A DNA stretch of 64,000 nt from Alistipes sp. (GCA_017560425.1 JAFZEX010000024.1:34884-98883), one strand, 5' to 3'; positions 1 through 8,770 are shown, numbered from the stretch's first letter. A program made the numbers and translations. Notes: a model not told the origin generated them from the letters alone.

Positions 1-367
1 CACGACCCATTATCTCTATCTCGAATGGCTCGTTGTGACCCTCGATAAAGATAAATAGTGGGCGGTCGAACCTGCCTGGGCGGTTGAGAGGATTGTACGA
101 CACCTTCACCTCGAACGACTGCTTCGGCGCAATAGTCACATCTTTATAGTCGGCAACGGTGCAGTCGCATGTCGATACTATCTCACTAATGATAATGTCA
201 TTTGCTGTGGTGTTAGTGATTGTAAACGAGCGTGTTGCAATGCCGTCACTCTCGTTTATGTGTCCGAAATCTACTCTCTCGGGCTCAAACCTTACGACAC
301 ACTCCTGCGCACTAACCGTGGTTAGTGTGATTAGCGCCATTAATATTATAATAAAGGTGTGTCGCAT
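1..367 (-). CDS. DUF1573 exported protein, partial (C-terminus outside window)
   Basis: The minus strand reads open from an ATG at 367 to the window edge, giving 122 codons. The product starts with a signal peptide (MRHTFIIILMALITLTTVSA) followed by an Ig-like beta-rich region with 'VDFGHI', 'FTITNT' and 'STCDCTV', the usual hallmarks of DUF1573 domains. Such proteins are common in Bacteroidota and of unknown function. The total length is unknown because the window cuts the gene; longer family members carry several such domains. A strong promoter lies only 7 nt upstream of the ATG. A second, complete DUF1573 gene lies at 51744. Confidence 0.8.
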   Translation of the reverse strand, partial: MRHTFIIILMALITLTTVSAQECVVRFEPERVDFGHINESDGIATRSFTITNTTANDIIISEIVSTCDCTVADYKDVTIAPKQSFEVKVSYNPLNRPGRFDRPLFIFIEGHNEPFEIEIMGR

Positions 368-374
368 AGTGTGA

Positions 375-406
375 CAAAGATACGTAAATTAAGTGACTTA
401 TACAAA
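375..406 (-). promoter_or_regulatory. Bacteroidota promoter for the DUF1573 gene
   Basis: Reading the minus strand, TTTG (406-403) is followed after 20 nt by TATCTTTG (382-375), a full match to the Bacteroidota TTTG/TAnnTTTG signature. The -7 box ends 7 nt before the ATG, so the transcript would have almost no leader. Confidence 0.75.
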
Positions 407-407
407 G

Positions 408-442
408 AATACCACCGACGGAATTTCCATCGGTGGTATTCT
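408..442 (-). terminator. Rho-independent-like terminator of dpp11
   Basis: A 15-bp inverted repeat (GAATACCACCGAYGG arms) surrounds a 5-nt loop. On the minus-strand RNA its only irregular pair is a G-U wobble, while plus-strand RNA would have a C-A mismatch, so it fits the minus-strand gene ending at 464. It abuts the promoter of the next gene. Confidence 0.75.
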
Positions 443-463
443 ATATATTAATTATGTAGGCGA

Positions 464-2491
464 CTACTCGAGCGATACGCCCATCTCCTCGATAATCCAG
501 CCAGCGCCACCTACCTTGTCTACTACGAACAATACGTAGCGGATGTCGCAGATGATGTTGCGGCAGAGGGTCTCGTCAAACTCGATGTCCGACATTGTCG
601 AGAGCCATGTGCGGTCGAAGTTCACGCCGATAAGCTCGCCATTGGCGTTGATAACAGGAGAGCCTGAGTTACCACCTGTTGTGTGGTTTGTGGCGATGAA
701 GCATACAGGCACGGTGTACTTGCCATTTAGCTCGATGCCCCAACGGCCGTAGTCCTTCTTGGCATAGGCATCACGCAAAGCCTGAGGCACGTTGTAGTCG
801 TAGATCTCTGGGTTATCCTTAGCGATGATACCCTCGATTGTTGATTGTGGGTTGTGCCATACAGCGTCGGCATACTCATAGCCAGCAACCTTGCCATAAG
901 CCACACGCAATGTGAGGTTGGCATCAGGGAAGAATGCACGCTCGGTGTCCCACTCCATAAGTGCCTTAACATAAGGCTGATACCAGCGCTGAATGTCAGG
1001 AATGTTGCTGAGGTTGCGATATGCAAACTGCTTAACGTACATCTGAACTTCAACAACAGCATGTGCAAACTCGGTCATTGGGTCAGCAGCAATGTTTGTT
1101 GCCTTGAAGCCCTCCAATGTGCCGAGCTTGGTGTTGTTGTAGAGCCAGTTAGCGTAACGCTCGGCGCCACCATGCTGTGCAAACAACCTACGGAGCGACA
1201 CTGCATCGGCTGTTGCAAGCTCCTCGTAAGCCTTGAGCATAGCCACAGCCAACTCTCTATCTACGTTCACGTCGAAGTCCTTGTAGAAGCGCTCGATGTC
1301 GGCATCACGCTTTGCTGCGTCCTTCTCTGCGGCGAGGAACACCACCTGCTGGAGCTCGATGCCACGAAGAGTCTCGTTGAAGAGCTCGTAGTTGAAGTAA
1401 CCCTCCATGTTCTTGGCATAGGCAGCCTCGAGTGAATCAAGAAGGTATGCCTTCTCAGGGTTGTCCTGACGGAAGCGAGCCTCATAGTCAAGCTTCTTAG
1501 AGTATGTGCCGAGGCGGTTGATGCCCTTCACCTCGCCCTGCCACTTCTTCCATGCGTTGGCGATGCTTGCCTGCTTCGCAGCATACTTGATGCGTGTCTT
1601 GGGTGATAGCTTCTGTGCTGCGCCAATGATGTCGAGGCGCTGTGTGCGGAGCTCAATCTTTGTTGGGTCCGACTTCTCGGCGATATACTTCACAGCATCA
1701 GAGGTGATATACTCCTGAGTGTTGCCTGGGAAGCCGTAGATCATAGTAAAGTCACCCTCCTTAACACCCTCGGTAGACACCTTGAAGTGGCGAGCAGGGG
1801 TATAAGGCTTGTTGTTTGCGTTGTATGCCGCAGGCTCATTCTTGCCATTCACATAGATGCGGAAGATCGAGAAGTCGCCGGTGTGGCGTGGCCAAATCCA
1901 GTTGTCGTTGTCGGCACCAAACTTACCGATGGTGGTAGGAGGCGCAGCAACAAGACGCACGTCAGAAAACTCACGATATACGAACAAGTATGCCTGGTTG
2001 CCGTAGTAGAGCTGCTCAACCTTAGCAACATAGCCCTTGCCCTCCTTCTTAGCCTTGGCAATAATCTTCTCTACCTTCTCGCCCTTAGCGATGCGGTCGG
2101 TAACCTCCTCCATGCGCACCAAGATGTGCACCTTAAGACCTGGACATGGCAACTCCTCCTCTTTCGACATTGCCCAAAAGCCGTTTGTGAGGTAGTCGTG
2201 CTCAACAGACGATAGAGCCTGGATAGCGTCGTAGCCACAGTGGTGGTTGGTGATAAGAAGACCCTCGTTCGACACAATCTCGCCGGTGCAGCCGCCGTCG
2301 AAAAGCACAACAGCGTCCTTGAGCGATGCCTGGTTGATCGAGTAGATATCCTCGGCATCGAGCTTAAAGCCCTTAGCCTTCATGTCGTCGATGCGGCTTG
2401 CTATGAGCGAAGGAAGCCACATGCCCTTGTCGGCAAATGCCGAGAAGGTTGTTGCGAGTAGTAGCGCAACAAGAATAAAAAATCTTTTCAT
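464..2491 (-). CDS. dpp11: Asp/Glu-specific dipeptidyl-peptidase (S46 family, DPP11 type)
   Basis: This is a 675-residue S46 serine peptidase that would release N-terminal dipeptides from peptides in the periplasm. A signal peptide ends near residue 20. The catalytic triad is visible: His84 in TNHHCGY, Asp206 in 'RHTGDF', and Ser609 in GGNSGSP. The residue 18 after the catalytic Ser is Arg627. In DPP11 that position is Arg (Arg673 in the Porphyromonas enzyme), selecting acidic P1 residues, whereas DPP7 has Gly; so DPP11 specificity is inferred. Length is slightly under the usual 700-720. The gene lies 21 nt downstream of maf and is probably cotranscribed, ending at the hairpin at 408-442. Confidence 0.9.
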   Translation of the reverse strand: MKRFFILVALLLATTFSAFADKGMWLPSLIASRIDDMKAKGFKLDAEDIYSINQASLKDAVVLFDGGCTGEIVSNEGLLITNHHCGYDAIQALSSVEHDYLTNGFWAMSKEEELPCPGLKVHILVRMEEVTDRIAKGEKVEKIIAKAKKEGKGYVAKVEQLYYGNQAYLFVYREFSDVRLVAAPPTTIGKFGADNDNWIWPRHTGDFSIFRIYVNGKNEPAAYNANNKPYTPARHFKVSTEGVKEGDFTMIYGFPGNTQEYITSDAVKYIAEKSDPTKIELRTQRLDIIGAAQKLSPKTRIKYAAKQASIANAWKKWQGEVKGINRLGTYSKKLDYEARFRQDNPEKAYLLDSLEAAYAKNMEGYFNYELFNETLRGIELQQVVFLAAEKDAAKRDADIERFYKDFDVNVDRELAVAMLKAYEELATADAVSLRRLFAQHGGAERYANWLYNNTKLGTLEGFKATNIAADPMTEFAHAVVEVQMYVKQFAYRNLSNIPDIQRWYQPYVKALMEWDTERAFFPDANLTLRVAYGKVAGYEYADAVWHNPQSTIEGIIAKDNPEIYDYNVPQALRDAYAKKDYGRWGIELNGKYTVPVCFIATNHTTGGNSGSPVINANGELIGVNFDRTWLSTMSDIEFDETLCRNIICDIRYVLFVVDKVGGAGWIIEEMGVSLE

Positions 2492-2512
2492 TATTAGTTA
2501 GTATTAGTTGTT

Positions 2513-3130
2513 TTATCGCAAATTACACTCGGGCCAAGCCTCGATAAATGCCTCAAGCTCACGGCATAGACGCTGCACGGGGAGTCCCATGACGTTGTAG
2601 AACGAGCCCTCCAACGACTCGATGCCCACATATCCTATCCACTCCTGAATGCCGTATGCACCAGCCTTGTCCATAGGCTTGTATGTGCTCACGTAGTACT
2701 CAATCTGCTCGTCGCTAAGCTCGGCAAAGCGTACACGGCTGCGTGAGGCAAAGGTGCGCTCCGAGTGCTGCATGCGTAGCGTAACGCCCGTAACAACGTA
2801 GTGGTCGTTGCCCGACAGACGACGCAATATCTCACGTGCCTCAGCCTCATCTTTGGGCTTGCCCAGCACGTCGCCACCGAGGATAACCACCGTGTCGGCA
2901 GTTATGAGTAGCTCGTTGTGTGCCAAGGCGTGAGGGTAGGCATGGCTCTTTAGCGCTGAGAGGTAGGGTGCCACCTCCTCGGCACTAAGCGATGCGGGGT
3001 AGCTCTCCTCGCACTCAAACTTTTGGGCAAGGCGATACTTGATGCCGGTTGCCGAGAGTAGCTCACGACGGCGTGGCGATGCCGAGGCAAGCACCACATC
3101 GTAGTCACAGAGTTTATCGTGAAGCAACAT
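2513..3130 (-). CDS. maf: Maf-family nucleoside triphosphate pyrophosphatase
   Basis: The 205-residue product has the Maf/Ham1-fold signatures: an N-terminal 'LASASPRRRELL' substrate loop, 'ITADTVV' carrying the catalytic Asp, 'GKPKDEAEA' and 'GSFYNVMGLPV'. Members hydrolyse dTTP, UTP or modified nucleotides, acting as house-cleaning enzymes in the cytoplasm. The 'SRSRVRF' stretch is typical of the YhdE/Maf branch that acts on dTTP and UTP, but I assign the exact substrate only tentatively. It sits 21 nt upstream of dpp11 and downstream of the tpiA terminator-like hairpin. Confidence 0.9.
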   Translation of the reverse strand: MLLHDKLCDYDVVLASASPRRRELLSATGIKYRLAQKFECEESYPASLSAEEVAPYLSALKSHAYPHALAHNELLITADTVVILGGDVLGKPKDEAEAREILRRLSGNDHYVVTGVTLRMQHSERTFASRSRVRFAELSDEQIEYYVSTYKPMDKAGAYGIQEWIGYVGIESLEGSFYNVMGLPVQRLCRELEAFIEAWPECNLR

Positions 3131-3146
3131 ATCTTCTTATATATCT

Positions 3147-3190
3147 GAAAACTGGAAAGTAAGGTTTCGTTGGCTTACTTCCCAGTTTTC
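3147..3190 (-). terminator. Hairpin after tpiA
   Basis: A 17-bp inverted repeat (GAAAACTGGRAAGTAAG arms, one wobble) encloses a 10-nt loop, between the tpiA stop and the maf start. No strong T-run follows on the minus strand, so termination may be partial and maf could be reached by read-through. Confidence 0.6.
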
Positions 3191-3208
3191 GCAGTTGTTT
3201 AACCTAAA

Positions 3209-3961
3209 TTAGAATGCCTTGCCAATAGCGAGGAAGTCCTCAGCCTTGAGCGCAGCGCCACCGATAAGGCCACCATCTACGTTAGGCTTTGAGAAGATCT
3301 CCTGAGCATTTGAAGGCTTGCATGAGCCACCATAGAGGATTGAGCACTCCTCAGCTGCTGCACCAAACTTCGAGCGGAGCACCTCACGGATATATGCGTG
3401 AATCTCCTCTGCCTGCTCAGCAGTTGCTGTCTTGCCTGTGCCGATAGCCCATACAGGCTCGTAGGCGATAACGGTGTTTGCAAACTGCTCCTCGGTGAGG
3501 TTGAATACTACCTCCTCGATCTGCTGCTTGCACACCTCGAAGTGGCGACCTGCCTCACGCTCCTCGAGGTTCTCGCCAACGCAGTAGATAGGCTTAAGGC
3601 CGAACTCGAAGGCACGTGCCATCTTTCGGTTGAGGGTCTCCGATGTCTCGCCATAGTACTGACGACGCTCCGAGTGACCCAAGATAACATACTCGCAACC
3701 CATGGCTGCAATCATCTCTGCCGATACCTCGCCGGTGTAAGCGCCCTTAACCTCTGTTGCGCAGTCCTGAGCACCAACCTTCACGTTCTTGCCCTCAACA
3801 GCCTCGATAACCTGGGCGATGTGTGTGTATGGTGGGCATACGATAATCTCTACGCCCTCGCAAACATCCTTGCGACCAGCTGCCACACCATTTGCCAACT
3901 CAACACCCTCCTTAGGCAAGGTGTTCATCTTCCAGTTACCTGCTACAATATTTTTTCTCAT
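3209..3961 (-). CDS. tpiA: Triosephosphate isomerase
   Basis: The 250-residue TIM-barrel enzyme interconverts dihydroxyacetone phosphate and glyceraldehyde-3-phosphate in glycolysis. All the family landmarks are seen: catalytic Lys11 in NWKMN, the catalytic His in 'GHSERR', the catalytic Glu in 'AYEPVWAIGTGK' (which also opens the flexible loop), and the phosphate-binding 'YGGSCKPSN' and 'GGLIGGAAL' near the C-terminus. Length is normal and the ATG start gives the standard N-terminus. No TAnnTTTG promoter is evident in the 40 nt upstream, where the decayed RhuM remnant lies. Confidence 0.97.
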   Translation of the reverse strand: MRKNIVAGNWKMNTLPKEGVELANGVAAGRKDVCEGVEIIVCPPYTHIAQVIEAVEGKNVKVGAQDCATEVKGAYTGEVSAEMIAAMGCEYVILGHSERRQYYGETSETLNRKMARAFEFGLKPIYCVGENLEEREAGRHFEVCKQQIEEVVFNLTEEQFANTVIAYEPVWAIGTGKTATAEQAEEIHAYIREVLRSKFGAAAEECSILYGGSCKPSNAQEIFSKPNVDGGLIGGAALKAEDFLAIGKAF

Positions 3962-4004
3962 AGTATTTAATTATTTTTGTTAATAAGGTTTATTACAACC
4001 TTTG

Positions 4005-4223
4005 TCATACTTGTGCATTTTTTGCACATGTTGACTCCTCGTCTAACTCTTTACTTTTGTATATGTTGCGTATGTGACGACCGATTGACGATCGATCTGT
4101 GTCGTAAAGTAGTGCAAGTTGTGCTTGTGATAGCCACACACTATCTCCGTTAAGGCGAACATTAAGCTCTGTTTGCCCATCGGGTGTTTGATAAATCTCT
4201 ATGTGACTATCACTGTTGTGCAT
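4005..4223 (-). pseudogene. Truncated RhuM-family protein (N-terminal fragment)
   Basis: The 71 codons read like the conserved N-terminus of RhuM/virulence-protein family members ('EIYQTPDGQTELNVRL', 'VWLSQAQLALLY', 'IGRHIRNIYKSKELDEEST'), which are normally about 300 residues. Here the frame stops just after 'CAKNAQV', where intact members continue for over 200 residues, and the downstream DNA up to tpiA has stops in that frame. It starts 6 nt after the lysS stop and may be transcribed with lysS. Family function is unknown; intact copies often accompany defence or mobile loci. I read it as a deletion remnant; a short functional wHTH-like peptide is a less likely alternative. Confidence 0.7.
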
Positions 4224-4229
4224 AACCTT

Positions 4230-5957
4230 TTACTCCTTCTTTGACTCGATCCATGCCTTGATCTCGGCAGTGCCCAAGCCAAGCTTGTTCTTCTTGTTGA
4301 AGCCGCAGAGGTCGTTGAAGAGCTTCATGCCACCCGTTTTTGCGGTGTTCTCGAATGCCTCGAGGGTGATGTAGCCCATCTTCTGAACTACGGCAACCCA
4401 CTCCTGAGGGATGCCTGCCTCGGTGTATACCTCCTCAGCATCTGCCACCACCTTCTTCTCTGGGCGCATTGTTGGGAAGAACAATACATCCTGGATAGAT
4501 GTCTCGCCTGTCATGAACATTGTGAGGCGGTCGATGCCGATACCCATACCTGAGCACTGTGGCATACCATACTCCAACGCACGAACAAAGTCCATGTCGA
4601 TGGTCATCGCCTCGTCGTCGCCCTTCTCCGATAGGCGCATCTGCTCCTGGAAGCGCTCGAGCTGGTCGATAGGGTCGTTAAGCTCAGAGTATGCGTTGCA
4701 GAGCTCCTTACCATTTACGAAGAGCTCGAAACGCTCGGTAAGGTCGCTATTGTCGCGGTGACGCTTGCATAGTGGCGACATCTCGATAGGGTAGTCTGTA
4801 ACGAATGTAGGCTGCACGAGATCCTCCTCGCAGTACTGACCGAAGATAGCGTCGATAAGCTTGCCCTTACCCATGGTGTCGTCGATCTCGACATTTAGGC
4901 GCTTACATGCCTCACGCAACTGCTCCTCTGTCTGACCTGTGATGTCGTAGCCGGTCTTCTCACGGATAGCGTCGGTCATTGTCACACGCTTGAAAGGTGC
5001 CTTGAACGAGATTGTGCGGCCGTCGAGCACCACGTCGGTAGTGCCATTTACTGCCATTGCCACACGCTCCAACATCTGCTCGGTGAACTCCTGCATCCAG
5101 ATATAGTCCTTGTATGCCACGTAGATCTCCATACAAGTAAACTCAGGGTTGTGTGTGCGGTCCATACCCTCGTTACGGAAGTTCTTGCCGAACTCGTAAA
5201 CACCGTCGAAGCCACCTACGATAAGACGCTTGAGGTATAGCTCGGTAGCTATTCGCATGTAGAAGTCGATATCGAGGGCGTTGTGGTGGGTGATGAACGG
5301 ACGTGCCGCAGCGCCACCAGGAATAGGCTGCAAAATAGGTGTCTCCACCTCGAGGTAGCCACGCTCGTTGAAGAAGTCACGCATTGTCTGCATGATCTTA
5401 GCACGCTTGATGAAGGTGTCCTTGACGTGTGGGTTTACTACCAAGTCGAGGTAGCGCTGGCGGTAGCGCACCTCAGGGTCGGTGAGTGCGTCGAACATCT
5501 GACCATCCTTCTGCTTAACAACAGGGAGTGGGCGTACCGACTTAGAGATAACTGTAAACTTGCGGCAGTGTACCGACAACTCGCCAGTGTTTGTGAGGAA
5601 TGCGAAGCCCTCTACGCCGATGAAGTCACCAATGTCGAGGAGCTTCTTGAATACGGTGTTGTAGAGTGTTGGGTCGCCCTCAGGGCAGATGTCGTCACGA
5701 CGGATATATACCTGAATGCGGCCTGTCGAGTCCTGAAGCTCGAAGAACGATGCTGAGCCCATGATGCGTCGGCTCATGATACGGCCGGCGATAGCTACCT
5801 CCTGGTAGTTGCCCTTCTCGGCATCGTAGTTCTCTGCAATCTCCTTTGCTGTTGCGTTCACCTCGAAACGTGCTGCGGGATAAGGCTCGATGCCCAACTC
5901 GCGCAACGCATTTAGCGACTGACGGCGCAATACTTCCTGTTCACTTAGTTCAATCAT
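4230..5957 (-). CDS. lysS: Lysyl-tRNA synthetase, class II
   Basis: The 575-residue enzyme charges tRNA-Lys. An OB-fold anticodon-binding domain covers roughly residues 55-150. The class II catalytic core follows with motif 2 ('FRNEGMDRTHNPEFT') and motif 3 ('GMGIGIDRLTMF'). A C-terminal extension of about 75 residues rich in Lys and Gly ('NKKNKLGLGTAEIKAW') goes beyond the standard 500-residue enzyme; this helical tail is a feature I associate with Bacteroidota LysRS. The start gives a normal N-terminus and a well-formed promoter lies just upstream. The RhuM remnant follows the stop by 6 nt. Confidence 0.96.
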   Translation of the reverse strand: MIELSEQEVLRRQSLNALRELGIEPYPAARFEVNATAKEIAENYDAEKGNYQEVAIAGRIMSRRIMGSASFFELQDSTGRIQVYIRRDDICPEGDPTLYNTVFKKLLDIGDFIGVEGFAFLTNTGELSVHCRKFTVISKSVRPLPVVKQKDGQMFDALTDPEVRYRQRYLDLVVNPHVKDTFIKRAKIMQTMRDFFNERGYLEVETPILQPIPGGAAARPFITHHNALDIDFYMRIATELYLKRLIVGGFDGVYEFGKNFRNEGMDRTHNPEFTCMEIYVAYKDYIWMQEFTEQMLERVAMAVNGTTDVVLDGRTISFKAPFKRVTMTDAIREKTGYDITGQTEEQLREACKRLNVEIDDTMGKGKLIDAIFGQYCEEDLVQPTFVTDYPIEMSPLCKRHRDNSDLTERFELFVNGKELCNAYSELNDPIDQLERFQEQMRLSEKGDDEAMTIDMDFVRALEYGMPQCSGMGIGIDRLTMFMTGETSIQDVLFFPTMRPEKKVVADAEEVYTEAGIPQEWVAVVQKMGYITLEAFENTAKTGGMKLFNDLCGFNKKNKLGLGTAEIKAWIESKKE

Positions 5958-5994
5958 AATCTATATTGTTTTTAGTTATTTGCGATACAACGTG

Positions 5995-6025
5995 CAAAGT
6001 TACAAAACAAAAGTGACTCCCGCAA
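5995..6025 (-). promoter_or_regulatory. lysS promoter
   Basis: On the minus strand a TTG core (6025-6023) is followed after 20 nt by TAACTTTG (6002-5995). The ATG lies 37 nt downstream. Confidence 0.65.
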
Positions 6026-6096
6026 TTTTATTTTATAAAATTTAGAAAAACGTTGCATTATGGCTTGCTTCGATGCCACTTTTTATCCCCTAATTA

Positions 6097-6126
6097 TTTG
6101 TTTTTAATTTATTTTACGTATCTTTG
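6097..6126 (+). promoter_or_regulatory. Promoter of the small secreted-protein gene at 6165
   Basis: TTTG (6097-6100), an 18-nt spacer, then TATCTTTG (6119-6126). It is divergent from the lysS promoter across a 207-bp AT-rich intergenic region. Confidence 0.7.
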
Positions 6127-6164
6127 TATAACCTGAAAATTAATGACCTAAAACAAGTGTAATT

Positions 6165-6617
6165 ATGAAAAAACTAGTACTACTAATTGCTGGCATAGTA
6201 CTATCAGTGTCGGCATTTGCACAGAGCTTGACTATCAGTGATTTATGCTATTGGGACTCATCTAATGGTACGGTTGAGACATACTCATATGAGCAGATCA
6301 TAAACCGCTTAGCAAATAGAGGATTTTCAGTTACAGTAATCGAGTCGTCATATGATCCTGATTATGGCAACTATTACTTATATTCGGTCTATAATTCTTA
6401 TAGCAATACTCAATTGATTATTGATGTTGAGGGACCAGGAAAAATAGTATTTAACTCGACAAGTGAGGCGAATGCTTTTGTAAATAAGGCAGTAAATATG
6501 GGTTACTTCTCATGGCAGAATGGTAAATATTACGTTACTTATGAGCCTGAATTCTGTGGTATTTGTGCAATGCGCCTTTCAGGCAATACTGTTATTTTCG
6601 ACCTAATAGTATTATAG
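6165..6617 (+). CDS. Small secreted protein of unknown function
   Basis: The 150-residue product has a clear signal peptide (MKKLVLLIAGIVLSVSAFA, cleavage before Q). The mature part is rich in Tyr, Ser and Asn and looks like a compact mixed alpha/beta domain; I recognise no family. It is monocistronic: its own promoter lies at 6097-6126 and a strong terminator at 6642-6672. Codon use is visibly more AT-rich (ATA, TTA, AGT) than in the flanking lysS and hexosaminidase genes, which suggests recent acquisition or relaxed selection. The expected location is periplasm or outside. Confidence 0.65.
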   Translation: MKKLVLLIAGIVLSVSAFAQSLTISDLCYWDSSNGTVETYSYEQIINRLANRGFSVTVIESSYDPDYGNYYLYSVYNSYSNTQLIIDVEGPGKIVFNSTSEANAFVNKAVNMGYFSWQNGKYYVTYEPEFCGICAMRLSGNTVIFDLIVL

Positions 6618-6641
6618 TAAGTTTGTCAGAGTTTACTTTAG

Positions 6642-6672
6642 ACGCATAAGTTTTCGCTTATGCGTTTTTTTT
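6642..6672 (+). terminator. Rho-independent terminator
   Basis: A perfect 9-bp stem (ACGCATAAG/CTTATGCGT) with a 6-nt loop is followed by a run of eight T. It ends the gene at 6165 and directly precedes the next promoter. Confidence 0.9.
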
Positions 6673-6674
6673 AC

Positions 6675-6682
6675 TATCTTTG
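6675..6682 (+). promoter_or_regulatory. -7 element of the GH20 gene
   Basis: TATCTTTG lies 18 nt before the ATG at 6701. No clear TTTG is present at -33, because that region is occupied by the upstream terminator hairpin. Confidence 0.5.
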
Positions 6683-6700
6683 TAAAAACAAAGTTTTAAA

Positions 6701-8770
6701 ATGAGAAATATACGACTTTTTTTGGTAGTTTTTGCCTTGGTGGTTTGTGCTCAGCTTTCGGCACAGAGTATTACCCCTGTACCCGCAATTGTGCGTGGTG
6801 GCGTGTGTAACGGCGAGGTCTGCGTGCCTGCTACTCCGTTCGACTATAAGCAATCGTTCAAGCTCTTTTTTGTGGGTGTTGATGATGTTGATACTCAGCG
6901 TCTTGAGGCTGCGGTAGTGGCTGCGGGATTAGATGTTAAGCGTGTTAAGAAACGTGCAAAGAGTGGCTATCTGCATTTCGAGGTCAAGCCCGAGATGCTG
7001 CCTAACGACGAGGGCTATGCGATAGTGACCACCGATGAGGGCATAATCGTTACGGCAAATACTGCGGCGGGTGCTTTCTATGCCTTGCAGACCATGCGTC
7101 AGATGGTCGAGAGTGGTGACTGGCAGACAGGCATTATTGCCGACTATCCACGCTTCGAGTATCGTGGTGTGCTCGTCGATATATCACGTCACTTCCGCAC
7201 GCTCGATTTCCTTAAGCGTCAGATAGATATGATGGCACGTGTGAAGCTCAACCGCCTACATCTCCACCTTACCGACGCTGCTGGTTGGCGCTTGCAGGTC
7301 GATAGCTATCCACGCCTTACGAGCTATGCCGCATGGCGTACGCCTCACGACTGGAAGGGTTGGTCGAATAGCGGTAAAAAGTTTGTTGATGAGGGCTCGG
7401 AGGGCGCTTCGGGAGGCTACCTCACGAAGGCTGAAGCACGTGAGTTGGTGGAGTATGCTGCCGATCGCTATATCACCATCATTCCTGAGATTGAGATGCC
7501 TGGTCATAGCGACGAGGTGTTGGCGGCATATCCCGAGCTTAAGTGTACGCATAACCCTGAAAATCAGGGTGAGTTGTGCATCGGCAAGGAGGCTACCTTC
7601 GAGATGATGCAGGCTATCTTGGACGAGGTTATCGAGATTTTCCCATCGGAGTATATACATATAGGTGGCGACGAGGCATCGAAGGAGAATTGGAAGCTCT
7701 GCGAAGATTGCCAGCGCCGCATGCGTGAGGAGGGCTTGGAGTCGGAGGAGGAGCTTCAGAGCTATATGATTCGCCGTATTGAGCAGTATCTCAACTCTAA
7801 GGGTCGTCAGATTATCGGCTGGGACGAGATATTGGAGGGTGGCCTTGCGCCTAATGCTACTGTTATGTCGTGGCGTGGCGAGGAGGGTGGCCGTATCGCT
7901 GCTGCTGCGGGCCACAACGTGATTATGTCGCCCCATGGCTACTGCTATATCGACGCTCCGCAAGATGCGCCATACTCACAGCCCGAGTCTATCGGTGGCT
8001 ACTTGCCTTTGGAGAAGGTGTATAGCTATGAGCCTATCCCTGAGACTCTTGACGAGGAGGTAGGTAAGTATATCTCGGGTGTTCAGGCTAACCTTTGGGC
8101 AGAGTTTATTGTTGAGGATAGCCACTACGAGCATATGTTGTGGCCACGTGCCATTGCCATTGCCGAGGTTGGCTGGTCGATGCCTGAGAGGAGGGATTAT
8201 GCCGATTTCCGCCGTCGAGCCGTTGCTATTGTCGATCGCATGATCGAGGAGGGGTATACGCCTTTCGACCTAAAGAACGAGATTGGCAACCGCCCCGAGT
8301 CGCTTACAGATGTTGAGCACTTGGCGCTCGGCAAGCCTGTGACATACCTCTACCCATCACGCTACTACGCTCCTCAGTATGCCGCTGCGGGCGATGCTAC
8401 GCTCACCGACGGAAAGCGTGGCACATGGACCTATTCGGATAAGCGCTGGCAGGGCTTCTTGGGTCGTGGTGGTGTCGATGTTGTTATCGACCTTGAGGAG
8501 GTTATGACTGTGCGTTCTATCGCTGCCGACTTTATGCAGATATGTGGTCCTGGTGTCTTTATGCCCTGCTTGGTCGAGATTGCCGTGTCGGAAGATGGCG
8601 AGAACTACACCAAGATTGCCGACATCGAGTGGGAGGTTATCCTCGACGAGCTACCATCGTTCAAGACCTTCGGCTGGGAGGGCGAAACCCGTGCCCGCTA
8701 CATCCGCTACAAGGCCCACCGCAGCAAGTACACAGGCTTCTTGTTTGTCGATGAGATTATCGTCAAATAA
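6701..8770 (+). CDS. Beta-N-acetylhexosaminidase, GH20, with C-terminal discoidin-like domain
   Basis: The 689-residue exported enzyme removes terminal GlcNAc or GalNAc from glycans such as mucin or N-glycans. Order: signal peptide (about 1-22), a GH20b N-terminal domain (about 25-145), and the GH20 barrel starting at 'RFEYRGVLVDISRHF' with the catalytic pair Asp324-Glu325 in 'HIGGDEAS' and a downstream 'WDEILEGG'. The last 150 residues ('LTDGKRGTW', 'VDVVIDLEEV', 'ARYIRYKA') resemble an F5/8 type C or CBM32-like domain. The catalytic route through the substrate acetamido group is known for the family. Its own -7 box lies upstream, and it ends before a bidirectional terminator at 8904. Confidence 0.95.
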   Translation: MRNIRLFLVVFALVVCAQLSAQSITPVPAIVRGGVCNGEVCVPATPFDYKQSFKLFFVGVDDVDTQRLEAAVVAAGLDVKRVKKRAKSGYLHFEVKPEMLPNDEGYAIVTTDEGIIVTANTAAGAFYALQTMRQMVESGDWQTGIIADYPRFEYRGVLVDISRHFRTLDFLKRQIDMMARVKLNRLHLHLTDAAGWRLQVDSYPRLTSYAAWRTPHDWKGWSNSGKKFVDEGSEGASGGYLTKAEARELVEYAADRYITIIPEIEMPGHSDEVLAAYPELKCTHNPENQGELCIGKEATFEMMQAILDEVIEIFPSEYIHIGGDEASKENWKLCEDCQRRMREEGLESEEELQSYMIRRIEQYLNSKGRQIIGWDEILEGGLAPNATVMSWRGEEGGRIAAAAGHNVIMSPHGYCYIDAPQDAPYSQPESIGGYLPLEKVYSYEPIPETLDEEVGKYISGVQANLWAEFIVEDSHYEHMLWPRAIAIAEVGWSMPERRDYADFRRRAVAIVDRMIEEGYTPFDLKNEIGNRPESLTDVEHLALGKPVTYLYPSRYYAPQYAAAGDATLTDGKRGTWTYSDKRWQGFLGRGGVDVVIDLEEVMTVRSIAADFMQICGPGVFMPCLVEIAVSEDGENYTKIADIEWEVILDELPSFKTFGWEGETRARYIRYKAHRSKYTGFLFVDEIIVK

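Noticed and set aside
159-374. 71-codon plus-strand frame at the window start
   Set aside because: Antisense to the DUF1573 gene, which has a signal peptide, promoter and domain match.
845-1435. 196-codon plus-strand frame inside dpp11
   Set aside because: A shadow of the strong minus-strand coding frame.
7256-7963. 235-codon minus-strand frame inside the GH20 gene
   Set aside because: It is fully antisense to a well-supported enzyme, with no signal or domain of its own.
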